NCBI GenBank assembly: GCA_004168015.1
Contig: SEYW01000001.1
Span: 434,001-498,000, forward strand
Source of the DNA: Methylolobus aquaticus
GTDB lineage: Bacteria; Pseudomonadota; Gammaproteobacteria; Methylococcales; Methylococcaceae
DNA: 64,000 nucleotides
Reading direction: 5' to 3'
Positions 30,908-37,955 of this stretch are shown piece after piece (the first letter of the stretch is position 1; each line of letters starts with the position of its first letter). Made by a program: the position numbers and the translations under genes. Below the pieces are notes generated by a model. It was not told where the DNA came from, ran no database searches, and saw only the letters and a list, made by a program, of their open reading frames with translations.

Positions 30908-32563
30908 ATGTATCAGTACGATGAATTCGATCAGCGGATTGTCGACGAGCGGGTGCGGCAGTTCCGCGACCAAACGGCACGTTTCCTCGCTGGACAACTG
31001 ACAGAGGACCAGTTCCGCCCCTTGCGGCTGATGAACGGCCTGTACCTGCAGCGGCACGCACCGATGCTGCGGGTGGCGATTCCTTATGGCCTGTTGTCGA
31101 CGAGGCAACTGCGTATGCTGGCGCACATCGCCCGCACCTATGACCGGGGCTACGGGCATTTCACGACTCGGCAAAACGTCCAGTACAACTGGCCGGAACT
31201 GAACCGAGTTCCCGACATTCTTGCGGACCTCGCCTCCGTCCAGATGCATGCGATTCAGACCAGCGGCAACTGCATCCGTAACGTCACCAGCGACCCTATC
31301 GCCGGCGTGGCCGCCGACGAGCTCGAAGATCCGCGCCCCTACTGCGAGATCATCCGCCAATGGTCGACCTTCCATCCCGAATTCAGCTATCTACCGCGCA
31401 AGTTCAAGATCGCCGTCACCGGGGCCGAACAGGATCGCGCAGCGGTGCAGGTGCACGACATCGGACTGCGCCTCGTTCGGAATGAGGCCGGCGAAGTGGG
31501 TTTCGCAGTGCTGGTCGGGGGCGGCCTGGGCCGCACCCCGATCATCGGGGAAACGACACGCCCGTTTCTCGCGAAGCGGGACCTCTTGTCCTACCTCGAA
31601 GCGATACTCCGCGTATATAACCGCTTCGGGCGGCGCGACAACAAATACAAGGCGCGCATCAAGATTCTGCTGAAGGAGACCGGGGTCGCTGCCTTCACGA
31701 CGCAGGTGGAACAGGAGTGGCAACAGATCAAGGATCACCTGGTGCTCGATGACACCGAAATCGAGCGCGTGAAAGCCCACTTCACCGAGCCGCCCTACGA
31801 GACCCTGCCTGCGGAACTGCCGGGGGCCGTGGCACAGCGGACCGAATCCGATCCGGCCTTCGCGGCCTGGTTCCGCCACAACACGTTCGCGCACAAAGTC
31901 CCCGGCTATCGCATCGTCTTCCTGTCGCTGAAACCCCCCAAGGTGCCGCCTGGCGACCTGGACCACCGGCAGATGGACGCCATCGCCGAACTGGCCGACC
32001 GCTTCAGCTTCGGCGAAATCAGGGTTACGCACAACCAGAACATGATCTTCGCGGATGTGCGGGCGTCGGAGCTCCACGCGCTCTGGACCGAGCTTCGCGA
32101 GTGGGGCGTAGCGACCCCGAACATCAACAAAGCCACGGACATCATCTGCTGCCCCGGGCTGGATTTCTGTTCACTCGCCAATGCCAGCTCGATCCCGATC
32201 GCCGAGGAAATATATTCTCGCCTCGACAATTTCGATTATCTGTATGACCTGGGTGACCTGCGTATCAATATCTCCGGCTGCATGAACGGCTGCGGCCACC
32301 ATACCGTGGGGCACATCGGTATCCTCGGCGTCGACAAGAAGGGCGAGGAGTGGTATCAGCTGACCCTGGGCGGCTCATCCGCCAACGAAGCCGCTCTGGG
32401 CGAGCGCCTCGGGCCCGCCATCGCCAAACCGGACGTGGCCGACGCGGTCACGACCATCTTGAAGACCTACGTGGAACTCCGCGCACCGGACGAATCCTTT
32501 CTGCAAACGGTGCGCCGGATCGGCATTACCCCCTTTCAGGAGCAGGTTTATGGTCATCATTAA
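30908..32563 (+). CDS. cysI: Assimilatory sulfite (or nitrite) reductase hemoprotein subunit
   Basis: 551-aa siroheme/[4Fe-4S] enzyme with the duplicated NIR_SIR fold. The cluster ligands are Cys415-x5-Cys421 (CCPGLDFC) and Cys458-x3-Cys462 (CMNGCGHH). Siroheme-contact segments HFTTRQNVQYNW and TSGNCIRNVTSDP are present. In this subgroup the DUF934 partner follows and no CysJ flavoprotein is adjacent, which suggests six-electron reduction of sulfite to sulfide with ferredoxin or another donor. A nitrite-reducing role cannot be excluded. It overlaps the next gene by 14 bp. Confidence 0.92.
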   Translation: MYQYDEFDQRIVDERVRQFRDQTARFLAGQLTEDQFRPLRLMNGLYLQRHAPMLRVAIPYGLLSTRQLRMLAHIARTYDRGYGHFTTRQNVQYNWPELNRVPDILADLASVQMHAIQTSGNCIRNVTSDPIAGVAADELEDPRPYCEIIRQWSTFHPEFSYLPRKFKIAVTGAEQDRAAVQVHDIGLRLVRNEAGEVGFAVLVGGGLGRTPIIGETTRPFLAKRDLLSYLEAILRVYNRFGRRDNKYKARIKILLKETGVAAFTTQVEQEWQQIKDHLVLDDTEIERVKAHFTEPPYETLPAELPGAVAQRTESDPAFAAWFRHNTFAHKVPGYRIVFLSLKPPKVPPGDLDHRQMDAIAELADRFSFGEIRVTHNQNMIFADVRASELHALWTELREWGVATPNINKATDIICCPGLDFCSLANASSIPIAEEIYSRLDNFDYLYDLGDLRINISGCMNGCGHHTVGHIGILGVDKKGEEWYQLTLGGSSANEAALGERLGPAIAKPDVADAVTTILKTYVELRAPDESFLQTVRRIGITPFQEQVYGHH

Positions 32564-33038
32564 GGATGGTCGGGCGATAACCGACGAATGGCTGCACCTG
32601 GACGATGAGGCGGCGATACCGCCGTCCGGCCAGGTGACCGTGTCCCTGCTCCGCTGGCACGCAGAGCGGACAGCACTGATGGCGAGGCCGGACCCGGTCG
32701 GTTTGCGTCTCGAAGCAGGGGATGCGCCTGACACGATTGCCGACGACCTGCAGCGCTTCCCGCTGATCGTACTGAGCTTTGCCACGATGGCCGATGGCCG
32801 CCTGTTCAGTCTGGCTCGCCTGCTGCGCGAGCGCTTCGGATTCGCCGGAGAATTGCGGGCCCGGGGCGACTTCATCGTGGACCAGATCTTTTTTCTGAGT
32901 CGCGTTGGCGTCGATACGTTCGAGCCGACCGAAGACATCAGCCCGGAAGCGGTAGGGCAAGCGATTACGACGTTTTCAGTCCTCTATCAGGCAGCCACCG
33001 ACGAGAAACATCCGTTGTATCGTCGAGCACGCAGATAA
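32550..33038 (+). CDS. DUF934 domain protein, sulfite reductase partner
   Basis: 162 aa beginning MVIIKDGRAITDEWLHL. The DUF934 core is visible as LIVLSFATMADGRLFSLARLLRERFGF and GDFIVDQIFFLSRVGVDTFE. DUF934 genes regularly follow cysI-type reductases and are thought to help electron transfer or assembly, without direct proof known to me. The start lies inside the end of the reductase gene, with AGGAG upstream. Confidence 0.9.
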   Translation: MVIIKDGRAITDEWLHLDDEAAIPPSGQVTVSLLRWHAERTALMARPDPVGLRLEAGDAPDTIADDLQRFPLIVLSFATMADGRLFSLARLLRERFGFAGELRARGDFIVDQIFFLSRVGVDTFEPTEDISPEAVGQAITTFSVLYQAATDEKHPLYRRARR

Positions 33039-33159
33039 GTGCCGGCGGTGCGGCTCCCGGCAGCAGGCGAATGGAAGGCGGCAATAGCCTCGGCGAACGA
33101 TCGGGAAGACGCCGTCGCAGCCGCCTTGCGACGTGGCTTGCTAGCACAGTTCGTGAGCC

Positions 33160-34485
33160 TTACTTCTTCGCGAGCCCCTTGCTGCCCGTATGCCGCATGA
33201 TGTTGATCCCCTTCAGCAAGTTCAGGGCCTCGTTCAACGGAAAATCCTGAACCGCCAGAGCATCGTCTTCCTTCGCAGCATCATCGCCTTTGCCGTCGTC
33301 TCCGGCGGGCGCTTTCTCGTTGGTCAGATGGTTAGCCAAATCGGCCTCTTTGATCGGCGCAAATTCTGACTTTTCCGCCATCTGGAGCTTGACCTTCGAA
33401 ATTGGAACGTCCGGGGCAATCCCCTCGGCCTGTATCGAGCGGCCCGACGGCGTGTAGTAGCGGGCCGTCGTGAGCTTTACGGCACCGCCATTGCTGGTGG
33501 GCATGATGGTCTGCACGGAGCCCTTGCCAAAGGTCTTCTCGCCCATGATGACGGCGCGCTTGTGATCCTGGAGCGCCCCGGCAACGATCTCCGAAGCCGA
33601 TGCGGAACCGGCATTGATCAGCACCACGATCGGCGCCCCCTTCAACACGTCGTTCGCGGTCGCGCTGAACTTCATCTTCGAGTCCTCGATGCGACCATCC
33701 GTGTAGACGATCAGACCGCTCTCGAGGAACGCGTCGCTGACCGCGACGGCAGCGTTGAGCACGCCGCCGGGATTATTTCGCAAATCGAGCACCAGCCCCT
33801 TGATCTCGCCCTTCTTCCTGAGTTCGTCGATCGCCTCGACGACGCTGTCACCGGTTTGCGACTGGAAGCTGGTGATGCGGACGTAGGCGTAACCATCCTC
33901 CAACAGGCGGCTCTTGACGCTTTTGATGCGAATCACGTCGCGGGTAATCGTGATCTTCAGCGGCTGCTGCACACCCTCGCGGACGACGGTCAGCACGATG
34001 TCGGTGCCGGGCTCCCCGCGCATCATCTTCACCGCGTCATTCAGCGCCATACCCTTGACCGGACGGTCATCGAGACGAATGATCAGGTCGCCCGCCTTGA
34101 TACCCGCCTTGTCGGCCGGCGTATCGTCGATCGGCGCGATGACCTTGACGAAGCCATTCTCCATACCGACCTCGATCCCCAGACCGCCGAACTGTCCGGT
34201 CGTACCCACCTTCAGTTCGTTGTACTGCTCCTGATCGAGGTAAGCCGAATGCGGGTCGAGGCCCGTCAGCATGCCTCGAATGGCATCTTCGAGCAGCTTT
34301 TCGTCGGGAACGGATTCGACATAGTCCTGCCGGATTCTCCCGTAGACTTCCGAAAAGGTGCGCAACCCCTCGTAGGGAATCGCACCCACTCCCGGCTCGG
34401 GCTGCTTGTCGGCCGCCAGCGGAGCCGTACCGCTCAGCAGCGTTAGGATCGTCAGCCGAGTAGCGAACTGGCGTGTGCTCAACAT
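33160..34485 (-). CDS. ctpA: Carboxyl-terminal processing protease (S41A)
   Basis: 441-aa periplasmic serine protease: signal peptide (LTILTLLSGTAPLAA), a PDZ domain (about 95-180, FGGLGIEVGMENGFVKVIAPI) and the S41 catalytic domain. Probable catalytic residues are Ser296 in NAGSASASEI and Lys321 in EKTFGKGSVQ. A low-complexity Lys/Asp/Ala stretch lies near 385-405 before the end. In many relatives it is grouped with envC and gpmI; neither is here. It diverges from the ArsR-type gene. Confidence 0.93.
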   Translation of the reverse strand: MLSTRQFATRLTILTLLSGTAPLAADKQPEPGVGAIPYEGLRTFSEVYGRIRQDYVESVPDEKLLEDAIRGMLTGLDPHSAYLDQEQYNELKVGTTGQFGGLGIEVGMENGFVKVIAPIDDTPADKAGIKAGDLIIRLDDRPVKGMALNDAVKMMRGEPGTDIVLTVVREGVQQPLKITITRDVIRIKSVKSRLLEDGYAYVRITSFQSQTGDSVVEAIDELRKKGEIKGLVLDLRNNPGGVLNAAVAVSDAFLESGLIVYTDGRIEDSKMKFSATANDVLKGAPIVVLINAGSASASEIVAGALQDHKRAVIMGEKTFGKGSVQTIMPTSNGGAVKLTTARYYTPSGRSIQAEGIAPDVPISKVKLQMAEKSEFAPIKEADLANHLTNEKAPAGDDGKGDDAAKEDDALAVQDFPLNEALNLLKGINIMRHTGSKGLAKK

Positions 34486-35028
34486 CGAAATCTACCGGAA
34501 GAAAAACGGGGAAAGGGACGGGCGGCCCCGGGAAACCTATGGCCTTCGCGCCGCCGGGACATTGGCGGCCTGCCGCGCTCGCGCCGCAGGCGGATCTCCC
34601 GCACCTCTGACGCGGACCCGGTCAGCTGAGAGCGCTCGGTTGATGCGCGGCGGACAGGGCTCTGCGCATTGCCTTAGGGCCTTTGCCCGAACTCAGGCCG
34701 TGGCACCAAAGACCGCGCGTTCGACGGGGCCATAGCGACGCACCGCGCACCGCTGGAGAAAGCCGTGCACCAGCGACCGAACGCGCAATATCGCATACGT
34801 AGCGGGTCCGGGACCATGACCGGCCCGGGCCCGCCGCGGAGACAAATGGTGTGGCAACCGAACGGTTCAACGTATACTGCAGCAATGCAACTGGACCTTG
34901 GGATCTCAGTGGCCACCACCGGCCACCATTTAGTTTGCACGTCGACAATAGCATGATTGTATCTTTTTTGAGAGCATAAGTCGTCGCCCGACACGAGCCT
35001 GTTCCCGGAAACGCAGCGTAGCCCCGAG
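34486..35028. other. 543-bp intergenic region upstream of ArsR-type regulator
   Basis: No convincing gene. It holds a TATACT -10-like element (34874-34879), preceded by the palindrome AACCG-AA-CGGTT, and a second AT-rich promoter-like patch with an inverted repeat (34945-34960) about 70-85 bp before the regulator start. Open frames here are GC-rich shadows running into neighbours. Confidence 0.5.
34945..34960 (+). promoter_or_regulatory. Candidate ArsR-family operator (inverted repeat)
   Basis: ACAAT-AGCATG-ATTGT is a perfect 5-bp inverted repeat with a 6-bp spacer, in an AT-rich patch after a -35-like TTGCAC (34935-34940). ArsR-family repressors bind AT-rich dyads of this size over their own promoters. 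Assignment to the downstream regulator is inferred from position. Confidence 0.45.
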
Positions 35029-35340
35029 ATGACCGACCCCAAGAGCCTGCTGATCGCCGACGACGCCGACATTCGGCGCGCTGCACATTGCCTGAAGGCC
35101 ATGTCACACCCCTTGCGGCTGAAGATCCTGTGCACGCTGGGTCACGCAAGCATCAGCGTACAGGATATCGTCGACCGCGTCGGAACCACGCAGAGCAACG
35201 TGTCGCAGCACCTAGGGATCCTGCGAGAGAAAGGGATTCTGGCTTGCAGGAAGGACGCAAACCGGGTGTACTACTACGTCGACGACAAGCGGACACTGCA
35301 GCTGATCGAGATGATGAAAGAAGTGTTTTGTCCGCACTGA
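35029..35340 (+). CDS. ArsR-family regulator with SqrR/BigR-like cysteine pair
   Basis: 103-aa winged-helix repressor (LRLKILCTLG, TTQSNVSQHLGILREKGIL, YYYVDD). Cysteines are at 21, 35, 73 and 101. Cys35 (KILC) and Cys101 (VFCPH) are 66 residues apart, the same spacing and context as the persulfide-sensing pair of SqrR (41/107) and BigR (42/108). The CxC metal site of arsenic-sensing ArsR is absent. With a rhodanese 69 nt downstream, a reactive-sulfur sensor is more likely than an arsenic sensor; this is inference. Confidence 0.8.
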   Translation: MTDPKSLLIADDADIRRAAHCLKAMSHPLRLKILCTLGHASISVQDIVDRVGTTQSNVSQHLGILREKGILACRKDANRVYYYVDDKRTLQLIEMMKEVFCPH

Positions 35341-35409
35341 GCCCGCTACCTGTGAGCGGCCGCTTCGCCCTCCCCGCTCGTTTCCCCGTCAAATTTCAAG
35401 GCCCGTTGT

Positions 35410-35853
35410 ATGGATCTGGATCGTATTTTCGAATTTCTCGGCAACCATTGGATCATGGTTGGAGCGACCGTCGTAGTCGCAGTGTTGCTGGCCCAGGATC
35501 TCATCGAGACCATGCTGCGCAAGCACAAACTGGTGACGCCCGCCGGGGCAGTTGCGCTCATGAATGGCGAACAAACCATCGTGATCGATGTCCGGGAACC
35601 TCACGAATTCTCGGCAGGGCACATTGAAAATGCGCGCCACATACCCCTCGGCAAGATCGATGACCGCGCCTACGAGCTGCAGGAATCCAAAACCTCCCCG
35701 GTGATCGTCGCCTGCCAGTCGGGTACCCGCTCACCGCAGGCATGCCGCAAGCTTGCAGCGCTCGGATTCACCGACGTATACGAACTGCAAGGCGGCATGG
35801 TGGCCTGGGAAGAGGCAAAACTGCCGATAAGCCGCAAGCGTTCGAAGAATTAA
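35410..35853 (+). CDS. Membrane-anchored rhodanese-like sulfurtransferase
   Basis: 147 aa: one N-terminal membrane helix (WIMVGATVVVAVLLA, residues 14-28) then a single rhodanese domain with the active-site loop CQSGTRS, nucleophile Cys102. A six-residue loop of this sort favours sulfurtransferase over phosphatase activity. It resembles E. coli YibN, whose neighbours are grxC-secB-gpsA; here grxC is absent and secB follows after 46 nt. The upstream regulator suggests control by sulfane sulfur. Confidence 0.9.
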   Translation: MDLDRIFEFLGNHWIMVGATVVVAVLLAQDLIETMLRKHKLVTPAGAVALMNGEQTIVIDVREPHEFSAGHIENARHIPLGKIDDRAYELQESKTSPVIVACQSGTRSPQACRKLAALGFTDVYELQGGMVAWEEAKLPISRKRSKN

Positions 35854-35899
35854 CGCTGACCCTCATCAACCCTACAATCACTTTCACGAAGGTTCTCGG

Positions 35900-36373
35900 A
35901 TGGCCGACGAAGGCAAGCAACCCGAACGGCAGCTCGCGCTGCAGAAGCTGTATGTCAAGGATGTCTCGTTCGAGACCCCCAACAGCCCCAACGTGTTCAC
36001 GCTCAAATGGGAGCCAACGGTTGAGTTCAACCTCAACACCAATGCCACCACGCTGCAGGAAGACCTCTACGAAGTCACCCTGACGGTGACCGTCACCGTC
36101 AAACTCGAGGACAAGACCGCTTATCTCGTGGAGGTGTCTCAAGCCGGCATCTTCGCAATGATGGGTTTTTCCGCGGCAGAACTCGGCCCGCTGATCGGTA
36201 GCTATTGCCCCAACATCCTGTTCCCGTTCGCGCGCGAAGCGGTCTCGGATTTGGTCATCAAGGGCGGATTTCCACCGATGCTGCTCGCGCCGGTGAACTT
36301 TGACGCGCTTTATGCCCAACACCTGCAACAGGCTCAGGAGGCCTCGCCCGACGCCTCACAGCGCAGCCATTGA
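35900..36373 (+). CDS. secB: Protein-export chaperone SecB
   Basis: Tetrameric cytosolic chaperone that holds preproteins unfolded and passes them to SecA, also in this window. 157 aa with the family blocks QKLYVKDVSFETPNSP, EVTLTVTVTVK, QAGIFAMMGF and CPNILFPFAREAVSDLV. It is followed 51 nt later by gpsA, the conserved order. Confidence 0.97.
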   Translation: MADEGKQPERQLALQKLYVKDVSFETPNSPNVFTLKWEPTVEFNLNTNATTLQEDLYEVTLTVTVTVKLEDKTAYLVEVSQAGIFAMMGFSAAELGPLIGSYCPNILFPFAREAVSDLVIKGGFPPMLLAPVNFDALYAQHLQQAQEASPDASQRSH

Positions 36374-36424
36374 CCGCAAGCCAAGCTGCAGGATACGAGG
36401 CTTGAGGGCGATAAGCCGGGTTAG

Positions 36425-37435
36425 ATGACGGGATCGACGATCGCAATCCTGGGTGCCGGTTCGTGGGGTACCGCTCTGGCGATCCGGCTGGCGCGCAACG
36501 GCCATCGCTGCATGCTGTGGGGCCACGATCCGGCCCATATTGCTCGGCTTCGCGCCGACCGCAGCAACCAACAGTATCTGCCCGGCATCCCTTTCCCGCC
36601 GCAACTCGATGTTTGCGAGGACCTCCAGGCAACCGTCGCCGGTGTCGGATTGGTCGTGCTCGTGCTGCCCAGCCATGCGTTTCGGTCCTGTCTGCAGACC
36701 GTCGCACCGTGGCTGGCTCCGGACGTCCACATCGCGTGGGCGACCAAAGGGCTCGAGCTGACCACCGGTCGACTGCTGGATGACGTGGTATCCGAGCTCC
36801 TCGATCCGACCACGCCAGCCGCCGTGATCTCGGGACCCACTTTCGCCGCTGAGGTCGCAGCGGACCTCCCCACCGCCGTCACGGTCGCCTCTCGTCAGCC
36901 CGGCTTTGCCCAAGAAGTCGCTGCGCGGCTGCACAGCGAGCAGTTCCGCGCCTATACCAGTGACGACGTGATCGGCGTACAGGTTGGAGGCGCCACGAAG
37001 AACGTGCTCGCGATCGCCGCTGGAGTCGCCGATGGTATCGGGTTCGGAGCCAATGCCCGCGCCGCCCTGATCACCCGCGGCCTGTCGGAAATCATGCGGC
37101 TCGGCCTGGTCCTGGGCGCGCGTAGCGAAACGCTGATGGGACTCGCAGGCCTGGGCGATCTGATCCTGACCTGCACCGACAATCAGTCGCGCAATCGGCG
37201 GTTCGGACTGGGCCTGGGTCGCGGACTCCGCAGAGAAGACGTTGCCGCGGAGATCGGACAGGAAATCGAAGGAGTCGTCACGACGCGACTCGTCTATCAG
37301 CGCTCACGGGAACTTGGTGTCGACATGCCGATCACCGAGCAGGTATACCGTATGCTTTACGAAGATCTGCCCGCCGTCGACGCGGTGAGGAATCTGCTGC
37401 TGCGCAGCCAGAAGGCGGAGACGATGGGCCGTTAA
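36425..37435 (+). CDS. gpsA: Glycerol-3-phosphate dehydrogenase [NAD(P)+]
   Basis: Reduces dihydroxyacetone phosphate to sn-glycerol-3-phosphate for phospholipid synthesis. 336 aa: Rossmann motif ILGAGSWGTALA (residues 8-19), ATKGLE, SGPTFAAEVA, and the catalytic lysine in GGATKNVLAIAAG. Its TAA overlaps the TAA of convergent trmL within the shared bases TTAA (37432-37435). Confidence 0.97.
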   Translation: MTGSTIAILGAGSWGTALAIRLARNGHRCMLWGHDPAHIARLRADRSNQQYLPGIPFPPQLDVCEDLQATVAGVGLVVLVLPSHAFRSCLQTVAPWLAPDVHIAWATKGLELTTGRLLDDVVSELLDPTTPAAVISGPTFAAEVAADLPTAVTVASRQPGFAQEVAARLHSEQFRAYTSDDVIGVQVGGATKNVLAIAAGVADGIGFGANARAALITRGLSEIMRLGLVLGARSETLMGLAGLGDLILTCTDNQSRNRRFGLGLGRGLRREDVAAEIGQEIEGVVTTRLVYQRSRELGVDMPITEQVYRMLYEDLPAVDAVRNLLLRSQKAETMGR

Positions 37436-37917
37436 CCAGCGGTCCCCGTGACGACTGGATCGCTCACGAACCCGCATTGTCGCCAGGCCTCGTACGCGAC
37501 CACCGCCACACAATTCGACAGGTTCATACTGCGGGAACCGGCCGCCATCGGCACCGACAAGCGGGAGCCGGCATCAAACGTATCGAGCAGGCTCCTGGAC
37601 AGGCCGCGCGATTCCGGACCGAACACCAGGCCATCGCCGGCTCGAAACTGAACCTCGGCATAGCAACGCTCGCCCTTCGTCGTGATCGCGAAAGTCCGCT
37701 GCGGACGAACCGCCTCGACGAAGCCCATCCACGACGCGTGTTCGCTGACTCGAGCCAGATCTCGATAGTCCATGCCGGCCCTTCGCAGCTGCTTGTCGCT
37801 GAGCTCAAAACCCAGCGGGTGGATCAGGTGCAGATGCGCCCCCAAGTTCGCGGTCAGGCGGATTATGTTGCCCGCATTGGGCGGAATTTCCGGCTCAACG
37901 AGTACGATGTGGAACAC
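37432..37917 (-). CDS. trmL: tRNA (cytidine(34)-2'-O)-methyltransferase TrmL
   Basis: SPOUT-class enzyme that 2'-O-methylates the wobble base of tRNA-Leu. 161 aa with VLVEPEIPPNAGNIIRLTAN at the N-terminus, the knot segments FGPESRGLS and SVPMAAGSRSMNLSNCVAVVAYE. The start is GTG 37917: GGGAGG lies 6 nt upstream, and the frame before it is unconserved. It follows glgP by 38 nt. Confidence 0.93.
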   Translation of the reverse strand: MFHIVLVEPEIPPNAGNIIRLTANLGAHLHLIHPLGFELSDKQLRRAGMDYRDLARVSEHASWMGFVEAVRPQRTFAITTKGERCYAEVQFRAGDGLVFGPESRGLSRSLLDTFDAGSRLSVPMAAGSRSMNLSNCVAVVAYEAWRQCGFVSDPVVTGTAG

Positions 37918-37955
37918 GCACCGCCTCCCAGCCCGCGAACGAGTGCGTCCGATAG

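Noticed and set aside
35029..35340. Calling the regulator an arsenic-sensing ArsR
   Set aside because: No CxC metal site; cysteine placement and the rhodanese neighbour fit a sulfur sensor better, and it is 18 kb from the arsenic genes.
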